Origin: Nymphaea colorata
Taxonomy: Eukaryota; Streptophyta; Magnoliopsida; Nymphaeales; Nymphaeaceae
Length of the DNA: 64,000 nucleotides
Direction: 5' to 3'
NCBI RefSeq assembly: GCF_008831285.2
Contig: NC_045145.1
Location: 21,406,040-21,470,039, forward strand
The notes beneath the pieces are model-generated. The model was not told the DNA's origin. It saw only the letters and a program-made list of their open reading frames with translations, and made no database searches. Shown in pieces: positions 23,942 to 36,505 of the stretch. Positions within the stretch are counted from its first letter, which is position 1. Each line of letters opens with the position of its first letter. The translations under genes were made by a program, and so were the position numbers.

Positions 23942-24413
23942 TGTTGGGATTTCTCCCCTTATGCATATACAAAAGTATATGCTCTAAACAAAACAGGATC
24001 ATGCTCATGCTAAATCATTGAAATAAACATAACCTTAAATTTAAAGCGGAAGCGTACCTGAATCCATCTGAAGAACTGGACGGTAGATCGCGGTAGGATC
24101 TTCCAGGGTCTTTGCGGTGCGCTTGAGGTCTCTCTCAGATGGGGAAGAGAAAAACCCTAGAAACCAATGTTTTAGGCAACCATTGCACGACCCCAGGGAC
24201 CACTACCATTTTATAGTGAGGACAATTACGAATTCCGTCCATCAAAGAGTCCGTAATTGCGTACTGGTATCTATACATTTTAAAATTACCCCATACCATC
24301 TAAAATGACGTAATATCCTAAAATGCAATCACTTAAGCGGATATTTACGTTAAGACAGCCATAATGTCTGAAATTTCTAATTGACATATGCCGGTCCACC
24401 AAATGATCTTACA
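23942..24413 (-). mobile_element. Solo LTR between SAG101-like and TNL 3' ends
   Basis: This 472-base insert is absent from the matching flanks of the other two units. It begins TGTTGGGATTTCTCCCC and ends ATCTTACA. Read on the minus strand it runs from TGTAAGATCA to AAATCCCAACA, a typical copia-type LTR with a TATAAAA box inside. It is flanked by CATAC (23937-23941) and CATAT (24414-24418), a five-base target duplication with one change. No internal domains are present, so it is a solo LTR. Confidence 0.65.
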
Positions 24414-24498
24414 CATATATGTAAGGAAATCTGTTTACATAAAGTCGTAAACTATCATATCTTTATTAATCTTCTATTCATTAAAGATGTGAACCCCA

Positions 24499-27400
24499 TC
24501 AACCCGTCGTCTCTGGTCCTTCAAACCATAAAGAAATAGTACCATTTACGACATGATCAGCGATCCGCAGGAACCTCAACTTTGGAAGAAAACGAATGCT
24601 TTCAGGGATTTTGTTGACTCCAGTTTGTGAGAGATCAAGGTGAAGTAGATTTTCCAGTTGCGCTAGTTTGGCATCAGGGGGCGCTTCAATTCTGCTACAC
24701 CCTCTTAATGATAATTCCTGAAGTTCTCTCAGCGACCAAACACAATCAGGCAAACTTTTTAGATCCTTGCAACTCAATGAGAATTTATTCAGCTTCTTCG
24801 GCAGCGTAGTTGAGTCGGATAGAGCGGTAGGATTATCGATCTGCAGTTCTAATTTCTCAAGTCCTTCCAATTGTTTGATTGAATCAGGTATGGCTGTGAT
24901 CCTGGAGCACTTAACTTTCAATTGTCTAAGACTTCTTAGAGAACCAATCCACTGGGGCAACTGTTCAAGTTTTCCAGTTGCAAATTCAAAGATCTCAAGG
25001 CCTTTTAGTTTTTCAATCGCGTCAGGTAATGATTCAAGATTTTCACACACTAGTTTCAGTGTCTTCAGTCCTTCCAATGACTCAATTGTGTCTGGTAGAT
25101 TCTTGAGACTCTTGCTCTCAATTTCCAATTCTGTAAGCTTCTCTAGTCGCCTACCCTTAACCCAAGCAGGCAAAGCTCTGAGTTGGTCGCATTTTAGCGA
25201 GAGAATGTCCAGATTTTGTAGTCTTATGATGCTATGTGGAAACTCTTGAACCATATGATCTGTTAAATAGAATTCTCTTACTGCTTTACATGATTTATCA
25301 GATAGAAAGTCAAGCACCATGCATGATGAAACTCTCCGCACTTCCACTTCTTTACTTAAGTCAACCTCATCCCCTATCATTCTCAAGGGAGTTCCAAACA
25401 TTTTCAGCTTCCCTGAGGAGAACCAACCAGTTAATGAGTCAGGTAATGGCCCCAACCATTTGCAGCGTTGTAACGGTAGCTCAGAGAGGCATGTCAGCTG
25501 CCCCACTGAAGCAGGTACTTTTCTTATCGCTGTATCATTAAGGCTAAGCTCCTTCAATGATCTCAAGTTCCCTATTTGTTCCGGCAAAGATGAAAGTTTT
25601 GCACACCATCCAAGATGAAGGACTTCAATTGACCCTAAATTGCAGATTGTATCAGGTAGCTCCTCCAATAATGTGCATGTTCTCATATCCAATGCTACTA
25701 AGCTTTTCAGTTCTCCTATGGATCGATGAACACTAGTAAGTTTTTCACACCGCCGGAGTGTCAAGTCCACCAGGCAGCGGAAGTTGCAGAAATCTGGTGT
25801 CCTTGTCAGATCCGTGGAACTCAGATCAAGAACTTTTAACTTCTCAAAGACCTGCAAAATTTTTCATTTTGATTAAATTTCAAGATTGGGAACTTGAAGC
25901 TATCTGATACGTGTCTACATAACCAGAAAGAAACAGCACCAACCATGTCTCCAAAAAAAGATAGGCTTGCCAAATTGCAATTAGATAAGTTGAGTATCAC
26001 AAGCTTGCGAAGGTTAAGGCCCGACGGTGGAGACTCAAAGGAACACCTTGGCAGTCCCAGCCACAACAATTCCTTGGGAAAATAATGAAAGTTGTTCTTG
26101 AAGTTTATTCCCTCCATGTGAAGCAATCTTAGATAATGCATGTTTCGAAAACATTCAACACGTTTATGTAGTTCTTTCCCTTCCTCCACTTCTTTATTGA
26201 GAATGATCCCTGTTACTTTACTGCAGTCCGGTACCTGAAGATAAAACTAGCATGGCCGTCATGATGTCGTCTCCTATTGTTACGGGAAAATCCATCGGCA
26301 AAGAATTGTCTCCCTACTTCAAAAACCACTTGAAATGAGGGGGTGCGAGAGAGAGAGAGAGAAGAGAGACTTACCTCATCTCTTTCCAGTAGATCGAAGA
26401 TGTCATCCGTAGTCCAAACCCTGCTTAATTTCCAACTCGGCGGTACCTCGCTCCTTCGCAGAACTATCTCCCTTCCCATATTTCTGAGGAGATCGTGCAT
26501 GTGAAATCGGTTTTGCTTATCCAGACTAATGAGGGACCTGTCCTGGAGGAGTTTAATTGCAGATTCCGAATGAAAACGGCAGGCCTCCCAGTAGTAGTGA
26601 GTCGATCTTCCGCAGTCTGCACCAACAAAGAAGCAGCATATGTCTAAGAAAATCTCCTTCTCTACGTCCGGAAGTCCATCATAACTAATTTTTAGTTTGC
26701 TCTCAACATCTTCAACTGGAATCTCTTTTAGTTTTTCTAGTTCACGTCTCCAGACTTCCATGTTTCTTTTGCAAGACAAATGAGGACCAAGCACCTCAAT
26801 GGCTAAGGGCAGACCTCCAGCAGTTTTAGCAATCTCTCTTAACATGTCGAGCTCCTTTTTTGTTGGTTGCCTTCCCTTAAGGACATGGCGCACCAGAAAC
26901 TGGAACGATTCTTCCTCGTCCAATAACTTGGGCTTATAAATTTGACTTTCCTCGATATCCTGTTTCGACAGTAGACTCTTATCTTTCGTCGTGATGATGA
27001 TCACGCTCCCTAGACCAAACCAATCTCGCGCGCCAGCCAATGCTTGTAGTTGTTCTACACGATCAATGTCATCTAGAACAACCAAGACCTTCCTACACCT
27101 TGTCGTCTCTTTGATCTTGTTTATTCCAGCGTCGGTGCTGCCTATGGAATGTTTGAAACGGTCTTCTTTGCCCATTATGTCATAGATAAGTTGCTCCTGG
27201 CATTTGACGCCTTCGCCTTTCCGAAACTTCTCCCCTACATCTGAAATGAAAGTGGAAGCGCCATGAAAATCATGGAACAATTCATTGTAAACGGCTTTGG
27301 CAATTGTGGTCTTTCCGATGCCAGGCATTCCTTGAAGCGCGATCATGTTTACGCCCTGTCCATCTTTCTTCAAGAGCTTCCTTACTTCTTGAACTTGACC

Positions 27401-28129
27401 TTCCATTCCAATTGGGTACTTCGCAACGTGCAGGGGACTCTTGCCTAATTTTGATTGCACCTCCTCAACAATAATGTCAACTAATTCTGCTTCGTCCCTG
27501 CAGTTGATAGAAGCGAAGAGATTATGTAGTAAGTGATGAGGCAATCAATGAAGGCATGTATCAGCAAAAAATTGGCACTTGGAGACATCCATTGGCTATG
27601 CCTAATTGTTTATGGGGGGTCGTATATACTTTATAAATATTTATACTTTACAGTTGCATTACACGGAATAAAATTAGATAGAAGGACGAGAACCAAAAAT
27701 CAAGAACCAGTTATTTCAAGATTTTGATGAATCCAGGAATCCGGAAGAAAGTAGAAAACTGCTCAATACTTAAAGCTGATGTAAACTCAAGTTGGTTAAA
27801 GACTCTGGCCATGTTTTCTCTGAACCACAAAGGCACAGATGTAATTTAAGTTGTGCATCTCTCAATCTCTAAAACTGGCTTGCAACCAGATAGCAGGCAA
27901 TAATGAACTTGTCAATATTTGAAATTGCCTTTGGCAGTCATGTCATCTCTGGTATGAGCTGCCCATCTCTATTTCTCTTACGGTGATTCTAAAGCTAGTA
28001 GACATTAAGAGACGCCAAGGCTGGGTGATCACATTTTTTTTTATCCTTCTCTTTTAGTCATCCATCGTGAAGGATCAGATGACTCTAATGAGAAAGTTGG
28101 GTGACTTTGCTTTGTACAGTCACTATTTA

Positions 28130-28182
<53 letters not shown>

Positions 28183-29018
28183 GAGTGAATCTAAAAAGTT
28201 AGTCATTTAATTTTTTAAATATATTTGTTATTTCGTACTTATTTATTATTTCACGTAAATGTGGTAATGGTTCTCTTTACATGCTTAAAAGGACACATGG
28301 CACCGGTCAACCCAAAGCAACTGGTAAAAATTGAAAATGTGGGAACTAGGAGAGAAACTAAGAGGAAGAGAAAGACAAACCCGTTGGCGTTACTCTTGAG
28401 AGTGAACCCATGAATGCTGGTTACTTTCCGCAACGCTTTCCTCCACTTCTTCTTCTCATCCGCACTCGCACTTCGGAACCGACCCTCAGAATGCCTGTAC
28501 CAGCACCGAACGTCGTCCGGTTCTACGTCGAAGAATATGGGCACGATATCCACGCTCTGGTCCGTCTTCATCACCTCCACCATCTCAGTGATCTCCTTCA
28601 GGCACCAAACGGAGTCGGCGTAATTCTTGGAGAATATGGGCAGCAATATCATCGATTCTTTGATGGCCTTCAACAAGTTTTCGATAGGTTCCCCCTTCCC
28701 TAAATCGCGGTTGTCCATGAAAGCGCTCACATTACTCTGTTTAAGGGCCCTATACAGATGGCTGACGAATCTGTTTCTGGTGTCTTTCCCTCTGAAACTC
28801 AAAAAAGCGTTGTACAGGAATCGCTTATCATCATTCTCATGTGCTGACGAAGAAGCGGCTCCAATAGGTGGTGACGGTACATCGCCTTTAAGCTCGGTAG
28901 CTCCCTCATCCGATGGAGAGACCGGCGAATGGTTGTTCCCTACGGCCAGTGCCCTGATCATGACAAGCAGGAGGCCGATGAAGATGATACTGGCCTCCAG
29001 TGTTGTAATGCCGTCCAT
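24499..29018 (-). CDS. TIR-NBS-LRR immune receptor, first copy (TNL-1)
   Basis: Exons (coding order) 29018-28381, 27497-26375, 26234-25944 and 25851-24499 give 1134 residues. The start at 29018 matches the starts of the other two copies. An in-frame ATG at 29066 would add 16 residues. Domains: hydrophobic segment (about residues 7-25, predicted membrane anchor), acidic linker, TIR (about 67-205, with AFLSFRG and the putative NADase Glu142 in WCLKE), NB-ARC (P-loop GMPGIGKTT 269-277, kinase-2 LVVLDDID, IIITTKD, GLPLAIEVLG, MHD at 546-548), then LRRs to the end. TNLs detect pathogen effectors, and their TIR domains make nucleotide signals read by EDS1-SAG101 or EDS1-PAD4. The LRR exon is the most divergent of the three, at roughly 80% identity. 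No extra domain follows the LRRs. Intron 1 holds a MITE and a TA run. The gene converges on a SAG101-like gene 1.3 kb away. Confidence 0.92.
28010..28270 (-). mobile_element. MITE with TA run in TNL-1 intron 1
   Basis: Contains TTTTAGTCATCCATC, GGGTGACTTTGCTTTGTA and a TA microsatellite at 28132-28179. The same words recur in intron 1 of the other TNL copies and in the broken TNL. It lies in the first intron between the TIR and NB-ARC exons. Non-coding, ends not resolved. Confidence 0.45.
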
Positions 29019-29171
29019 TCCTTGATCTCTCGGCCGGCAATTAATTATCTCACCGCCAACCAGCACTTTCGAGCAGGCGAGGCGAGCAATCGGGCGGCAA
29101 CTGTTGCTGCAATCGAGGGAGAGAGAGAGAGATGTGGCTTGAGTTAAGCCGCAGCTGGGGATGGTGCTAAT

Positions 29172-29178
29172 CTATATA
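29172..29178 (-). promoter_or_regulatory. TATA box of TNL-1
   Basis: TATATAG on the minus strand, about 155 bases before the start codon. It lies in a flank conserved with the second TNL copy, where the same place reads TATAAAT. A CT-rich 5' leader follows. Confidence 0.5.
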
Positions 29179-30777
29179 ATAAGATAAGGGAAGATCAGTT
29201 GAATCTCCTGCCATGGGTTCCACGGGCAGAATCTCGTAAGGGGGAAGAAGAGATGCATATATATACGGCAAGATCAACGCCTGCCGTACGTAGGAAGGAA
29301 GAAATATAGAGGAGGAGAGAGTCTTCCACTGCATCTGCCAGGCAGCTTCGTCAATGGCAAGACCTCGATTAATCAATACCCACAACGAAATAATGGCTCG
29401 GCTCCACAGATCAGCAGCCAGGCAGTCCTAGCAACTCCCACCTCCCTTCTCCCACGGGAGACAAGAAGACCATTACTCCAACTAATTACATCTTCCGGTG
29501 AGATGACAACTCATTTTCCTTCACAATTAATAGCACCATCTGGCTCGAGTGTGGTTCAACTTTGCCTCGAGGAATAACTGTGAAAAGAAAACTTAAAAAG
29601 TTTAATTTATCTACAAATTTTCTAAGTTACCTCTTTATTTTTATCTTTTTTTTTTTTTTCACTGGCATTGGCAGCCAAGGTTTCAAAACCTTTGTGGAAG
29701 CAGAAGAGCCTTAATGGGAGAAATAAATTCCTTCACATGTACCTATCAGGTTCCCTCGATTTACAGAAGAGAAAGAGGATTCCCATTGACGATTTGGGTC
29801 AAACAATGTAATATTTGCACGTTAAATTCGGTCGTTTTCTCAAGTCGGTGAAGTTTGTCGTTTCCTGCGACAGAGTTCACAGACTTCACGTGGTGCCAAT
29901 CTTAGTGGGGCATTTTAATGGGAAGGCCATCTCTTGGTAAGTTTCTTCTTATGGGCAGGGCAGTTTCGTCTTTTGATAAAAAAGAGAAAAGGGATTAGGG
30001 AGCGTCTCCCTATTGGCCAGCCTACTGGGTTGGGGCTGCTTTCTTATTAATTCATGTTTATTCTTATATAAATATTTTATATTCAAGTCCACTAACTCGA
30101 TTCAAACGAAAAAATATTTTTTTAATATAAAATAAAGATTTTTTAATACAAAATATATTTTTAATAATAAAATATATATTAATATTAAATAAAAATAATA
30201 AGAAAATTAATTGAACCGAATAGAAAAATTTTTTTTGGGCCCAAACCCAATCAAGCAAAGGGCCGACTACTCGTCAAGTACTAGGCCGTTGCCCAAGCTT
30301 AACTACCATATGTGGTCTTCCAATTAAAATTTCTTACGTTTTGATATGATCATATGCATTCTCCAATCTTTTGCAGACTCTTTTTCTCTCTCCCTCTTTC
30401 TATTTCTTGTCCTTATGCATTTTCATTTTATCGACTCTTAGATAATAAGAATCATGTGACCATAATTTAATTTCATACTGTGATGCTTGTAACGCAATTA
30501 AGGTTGAAATGTGCAAGTTTATGGCAATAAAAAGTAGAGAAAGCTCAGGCACATATTCAAATTAACAAACAATCAATCATTCAACAGTTGCATTTCCCTT
30601 CCTCTATCCACCTGTCTTTCAAAATTTATCGACCCAAGTTCAGTTTGGACTTGACGTCGGAGTTTTTGTATGTTTTACATCTCTCTACTTTTCAGAGCTA
30701 GGCCTAATTCCACATGCAAATTTTATTGGCATAAAATTTGAGGGTTTTCACGATTCTGGTTAACGATGGCAGTTTCA
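29179..30777. other. Inter-unit DNA: upstream-like remnant of a SAG101 unit
   Basis: About 29490-29830 is homologous to 38590-38960, upstream of the second SAG101-like gene (shared words CATC.TCCGGTGAGATG, AGTTTAATTTATCT and ATTCCCAT.GACGATTTGG). About 30330-30440 matches 39540-39640 (TTCCAATTAAAA, GATATGATC, ATGCATTC), also upstream of that gene. The SAG101 coding body that should follow is absent, which marks a deletion derivative. The open frame interrupted here has no known domain. Confidence 0.55.
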
Positions 30778-30960
30778 GGTTTGTCATGATCATGCTTCCA
30801 TTTCACGAACATATAGAATTTGAAGAGTTGAAGTCCCTGGCCACAGAGGCGTTACTGAAAATGAAGAGCGATGGAGAGAGGCAGCCTGCACCTTACCTCG
30901 ACAGAGGTGTGGAAGAGGAGCTGCTGCGAGAGTGATCTTCAGGAGAGCTGCTGTGAGATG
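30778..30960 (+). pseudogene. Unassigned exon-like remnant, copy 1
   Basis: After a TTTCAG acceptor-like site, an open frame reads VMIMLPFHEHIEFEELK and continues to VEEELLRE before a stop at 30933-30935. A second copy at 51434-51600 keeps the same frame with HEHIEFEELK and VEEELL but lacks about 60 bases in the middle. I do not recognise the family. The two copies sit in the same place, between SAG101 upstream-like DNA and a SAG101 tail, so they were duplicated together. It may be a fragment of an unrelated gene captured in the cluster. Confidence 0.4.
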
Positions 30961-31038
30961 ATGATCGAGTGCGAGCCTTTTCCATGGGCCAAAAAAAAGC
31001 CCCTGTTGGTTATGGGAAGGGGATATAAACAACCATCA

Positions 31039-31112
31039 TTTTCACTGAGTTTATGAGGGAAGGGAGGAACCATCATTCGTTCTACTCACCACAAGCAGTT
31101 AAAGAACATATT
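31039..31112 (+). pseudogene. SAG101-like 3' tail remnant, unit 2
   Basis: Matches the last codons of the first SAG101-like gene (23086-23150). The words TTTCACTGAGTTTATGAGGG and GTTCTACTCACCA are shared, along with AAGCAGTTAA and AACGATGATGA from its 3' flank. The rest of the gene is missing. It is the breakpoint scar of a truncated SAG101 copy, placed before the flank and convergent TNL just as the intact gene is in unit 1. Confidence 0.75.
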
Positions 31113-31133
31113 CTGCCGAACGATGATGAGCCA

Positions 31134-31134
<1 letters not shown>

Positions 31135-31190
<56 letters not shown>
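31135..31190 (+). repeat. (CT)n microsatellite
   Basis: A nearly perfect CT run of about 55 bases in the shared 3' flank. Shorter CT runs occupy the same place at 23180-23210 and 57180-57200. Confidence 0.85.
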
Positions 31191-31192
<2 letters not shown>

Positions 31193-32951
31193 ATCTCTCT
31201 TGTGTCTCGCCATATCTCTCCCCATTCTCGTCTCTCTCTCTCTTGGTCTCTTTGATTCCTTCCTTCCCTCATTCAGTGTCTCAGATTTTGCTTTGCATTC
31301 ACAGAAAAGGGCTGATTAGACGAGCATCACAAGAAGCCTAAACTTATCGGTGAATCAAGGTGAGCAGAGATTGTGTTTCCCCTCTATCCTATTCTTTCAT
31401 CAAACCGTGTATGATGATCAGTCTTTTGTTTTCAGTTTTTTATTGATTAGAACTCTGTTTTTATATGGGTTTGGTGAGAGCTTTTTTTATTGTTTATATG
31501 GGATTTGGTTTCTAAGACTGTTACAATGGAGGCATTATTTGCTGCACTTCAATTAATGACTTGATCTTTTGCTGTGTCCCCTCTCTCCGTGCTGCTGGAG
31601 GACGCCTCTCTCCCATCTCCCCTTTTTGGTTTCTTCCTTCCCCTTTTCTGTTTCCCCTTTCCCCAAGTGATATTGCCGGCATCCTTCCCCCCTTCCTTCC
31701 CTCTCAAGGGTAAGTGTTGTTTCCGGTACTTAGCCTCCGTCGGTTCTCCTCCTCCTCCGGTTCTTCGTCCCCTTTTCGCCCTCAGATTCATCCATTCGGC
31801 TCTGGCTTCCTTGCCATGCTGCGTCTAGAGCAACTTGCAGGATGCCGTCTTCCTCTGCGTGTCTTAATTTCTGCCGACTCGGCGACTCCCATCTGCCCGC
31901 GCGGGTTATCTTCTACCGCTTCCATTTATTTCTTTACCCTTTATTAATCTCGAAATTTGGTCATTGTTCTATTGACGCACAGAAGGAAGAGCCTTCTATA
32001 CCTTTTCTGAATTGTCTGTAAATTTTCAAAATAGTACTAGCTACCATGCAGTTTCTTCTCACAAGAATTTTTTTTTTTTTCATCACCTTTTAGATGCCAT
32101 GGCAGACAATGGCAAACACATGCACAAAACAGTGTATAATAATTTGATCATTCACAATAAACTCATATAATACACAAGAATAAGCAAGGTGATAACTGCA
32201 AATTGAACTGATGTTGGGATGGGGTTAATTCTTTAATTTGTTGTTTTGATCAATGACATGGTGAAAGTTTTACCAAGTCCATTTTTTGGCTTTTAGAGAC
32301 TTGTGGGGTCATCAATTCGCCCATATGAGTCAACTTCTGTAGTACCTCAAAGTTTTTTGTTTTCTCGGATAATTTTTCCAGTGATAACTTGACCGGAAAT
32401 GAATATTATACGAAGTTGCTATTATGTGATGTTGTTGATATTCAAATGGTAGTTTTCGAAGTGCAAATGATAACAAGCGGAAGAGCTGAAATTGTTTCAA
32501 GCTTGAAAAGCCCCTCTTGGCTTGCTGCCATTTTAATTCACAACTTTGAGGACCTTTCCCAAAATACACCATATGATATGTTGATGCTGAAGAGTTTCAT
32601 TTCTAGCGATATCGTTTTTGTGGTAGAAGACATCTCCCACAAAATGCAATTATGTTGCGCCCACCAGACAAACGAATTTATCTGAACGGCTACGTCTTCT
32701 AGCAAATTTATGCAGAAGGCATGCGTATCTCATTTCCATGACTAATATATCTTTTGAACAATAAAAATCACATTTATCTGATAATAACGATTGATTTTTT
32801 TTTTTTTTGTTTTCCTTAAGAACACACAAGAGAACAATACAATATATTAATGCAGACACAAATACACAAGGAAGTCCGTTTCAATAATCATAATCTATCA
32901 TATCTTTATTAATCTTCCATTCTTCAAGGACGAGATCCCCATCGTCTGCAA
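31191..32951. other. 3' flank of the SAG101-TNL unit, second copy
   Basis: Closely similar along its whole length to 57200-58933 and more loosely to 23210-24498. It contains GCTGGAGGACGCCTCTC, TCTAGAGCAACTTGCAGG and AAAGCCCCTCTTGG. Open frames are short and interrupted differently in each copy, so no gene is called. The high similarity to unit 3 continues into the adjoining TNL LRR exon. Confidence 0.6.
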
Positions 32952-34761
32952 TCATTCAAACCAGAAAGTACTATCATTTCCAACATCAGTGATTTGAAGA
33001 GACCTCAATTTTGGAAGGCAACAAATGTTTTTAGGGATTGTCTTGACCCCAGTTCGTGAGAGATCTAGGTGAAGTAGATTTTTCAGTTTCCCCAATTTGT
33101 CATCTGGGAGCGCTTCAATTCTGCCACACCCTCTTAATGAGAATTCCTCAAGCTCAACCAGTGACCAAACACAATCAGGCAAATTTTCTAGATCGTTGCA
33201 ACTTAAAGAGAATTTCTTCAGCTTCTTGGGCAGCGGAGCTGAGTTGGATAGAGCTCTAGGATTGTCGACATGCAGTTCTAATTTCTCAAGTTCTTCCAAT
33301 TGTTTGATTGACTCAGGGATACCTTTGATACTGGAGCACTCCACTTTCAAGTTTCTAAGACTTCTCAGAGAACCAATCCAGCGGGGTAACTGTTCAAGAT
33401 TTCCAGTTGCAACTTCAAAGGTATCAAGGCTTTTTAGCTTTTCAATCGAGTCAGGTAATGATTCAAGACTTTCACACACTAGTTTCAGTGTCTTGAGTCC
33501 TTCCAACGACCCAATGCTCTCTGGTATATTCTTGAGACTCTTGCTCTCAATTTCCAATCCTCTAAGCTTCTCTAGTTGCCTACCATTGATCCACACAGGC
33601 AAAGATCTGAGTTGCTCGCATTTTATTGTGAGAATGACTAGATTTTGTAGTCTTCTTATGCTATGTGGAAACTCTTGAACTGTAGGATCTGTTAAACAAA
33701 ATTCCTGTACTAATTTACAGGATTCATCAGGTAGAACGGCAAGCAACTTGCATGATGAAACTCTCAGCTTTTGCACTCCTTTACTTAAGTCCATCTCGTC
33801 CTCTATTCTTCTCAAGGGAGTTCCGAACATTTTCACCCTCCCTGAGGAGATCCAACCAGTCAATGAGTCAGGTAATGGCTCCAACCATTTGCAGCGCTGT
33901 AACGGTAGCTCCAGGAGGCTTGTAAGCTGCCCCACTGAAGCAGGAACTTTTCTTATCGCTGTATCATTGAGGCTAAGCTCCTTCAATGATATCAAGTCTC
34001 CTATTTGTGCGGGCAAAGATGAGAGTTTTGCACACCATCCAAGATGAAGGACTTCAATAGACCTTAGATTGCATATTGTCTCAGGTAGCTCCTCCAATAC
34101 TGTGCATGTTCTCAAATCCAATGTTACTAAGTTTCTGAGTTTTCCTATGGATGAATGAACTTTAGCAAGTTTTTCACACTGCCGGAGTATCAACTCCACC
34201 AAGCAAGGGAAGTTGCCGAAATCTGGTATCGTAGTCAGATCCGTCGAACTAAGATCAAGAACTTTCAAATTCTCAAAGACCTGCAAAATTTTTCATTTTG
34301 ATTAAATTTCAAGATTAGGAAATTGAAGCTATCTGATACACCGCTACGTAACAAGAAAGAACTACACCAACCATGTCTCCAAGGATGGATAGGCTTGCCA
34401 AATTGCAATTAGATAAGTTGAGTATCACGAGCTTCCGAAGGTTGCCCGATGGTGGAGGCTTAAAGGAACACCTTGGCAGTCCCAGCCACAACAATTCCTT
34501 GGGAAAATAATGGAAGTTGTTCTTGAAGTTTACACCCTCCATGTGAAGCATTCTTAGACGATGCATGTTTCCAAAGCATTCGACACTATTACCTAGTTCT
34601 TTCCCTTCCTCCACTTCTTTATTGAGCATGATTCCTGTTACTGCACAGCTCGGCACCTGAAGATAGAACAAGCATGGCAGTTATGATGTCTCCTTACCAG
34701 AAGGTAAAAATCCATCGGCAAAGAATTGTCTCCCTAGCTACTTCAAAGACCACTTGAAATA

Positions 34762-34820
<59 letters not shown>

Positions 34821-36466
34821 TGAGAAAACAGAGCTTTACCTCATCTCTTTGCAGCAAATGGAAGATATCATGCCTAGACCAAAGCCTGCTCATCTCCCAA
34901 CTCGGCCGTACCTCTCTCCTTCGCAGAACTATTTCCCTTCCCATATTTTTGAGGAGATCGTGCACGTGAAATCTGTTTTGCTTATCCAGACTGATGAGGG
35001 ACCTGTCCTGGAGGAGTTTAATTGCAGATTCCGAATGAAAACGACAGGCCTCCCAGTAGCAGTGGGTCGACCTTCCGCAGTCTGCACCAACAAAGAAGCA
35101 GCATATGTCTAAGAAAATCTCCTTCTCTACGTCCGGTAGTCCATCATAACTGATTTTCAGTTTGCTTTCAACATCTTTATCTGGAATCTCTTTTAGTTTC
35201 TCTAGTTCAATTCTCCATTCCTCCATGTTTCTTTTGCTAGACAAATGAGAACCGAGCACCTTAAGGGCTAAGGGCAGACCTCCAGCAGTTTTAGCAATCT
35301 CTCTTAACATGTCGAGCTCCTTTTTTGTTGGTTGCCTTCCCTTAAGGACACGGCGCACCAGAAACTGGAACGATTCTTCCTCGTCCAATAACTTGGGCTT
35401 ATAAATTTGGCTTTCCTCGATATCGGACAGTAGATTCTTATCTTTGGTCGTGATGATGATCACGCTCCCTGGACCAAACCAATCTCGCGCGCCAGCCAAT
35501 GCTTGTAGTTGTTCTACACGATCAATGTCATCTAGAACAACCAAGACCTTCCTGCTTATTGTCGTCTCTTTGATCTTGTTTATTCCAGCGTCGGTGGTGC
35601 CTATGGAATGTTTGAAACGGTCTTCTTTGCCCATTATGTCATAGATAAGTTGCTCCTGGCATTTGACGCCTTCGCCTTTCCCAAACTTCTCCCCTACATC
35701 TGAAATGAAAGAGGAAGCGCCATGAAAATCATGGAACAATTCATTGTAAACGGCTTTGGCAATTGTGGTCTTTCCAATGCCAGACATTCCATGAAGGGCG
35801 ATCATGTTTACGCCCCGTCCATCTTTCTTCAAGAGCTTCCTCACTTCTTGAACTTGACCTTCCATTCCAATTGGGTACTCCGCAACGTGCAGGGGAGTCT
35901 TGCCTAATTTTGATTGCACCTCCTCAACAATAATATCAACTAATTCTGCCTCGTCCCTGCAGTTGGTATCCACAACCATAAGATGTGGGAAAGATGGAAG
36001 CGAAGAGATTATGTAGTAAGTGTTGAGGCAACCAATGAAGGCATGTATCAGCAAAAATTTGGCACTTGGTGACATCCATTGTATGCATACTTGTTTATGG
36101 GGGATTGTATGTACTTTATTAATATTTATACTTTACAGTTGCATTACACGGAACAAAATTAGATTGCGGGACGAGAACCAAAAATCAAGAACCAGTTATT
36201 TCAAGATTTTGATGAATCCAGGAATCCGGAAGAAAGTAGAAAACTGCTCAATACTTAAAGCTGATGTAAACTCATGTAGGTTAAAGACTCTACTAGCTTG
36301 CAACCAGATAAGCTGATGTAAACTCATGTAGGTTAAAGACTCTACTAGCTTGCAACCAGATAGCAGGCAATAATGAACTTGTCAATATATGATATTGCCT
36401 TTGGCAGTCATGTCATCTCTGGTCTGAGCTGTCCATCTCTCTTTCTCTTGAACGGTGATTCTAAAG

Positions 36467-36505
<39 letters not shown>

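Noticed and set aside
28410-28703. Open frames on the + strand over the TIR exons (also 37406-37699, 47065-47388, 62914-63351)
   Set aside because: Antisense to the well-supported TIR coding sequence. No family match.
29018-29066. Upstream in-frame ATG at 29066 as the TNL-1 start
   Set aside because: The extra 16 residues have no counterpart in TNL-2 or TNL-3, whose frames begin at the position equal to 29018.
33097-33678. Long open frame on the + strand opposite the TNL-2 LRR exon (also 59079-59660 and 24767-25249)
   Set aside because: It is the antisense shadow of Leu-rich coding sequence. Composition is Ser/Phe-rich without domains, and it recurs only because the LRR exon recurs.
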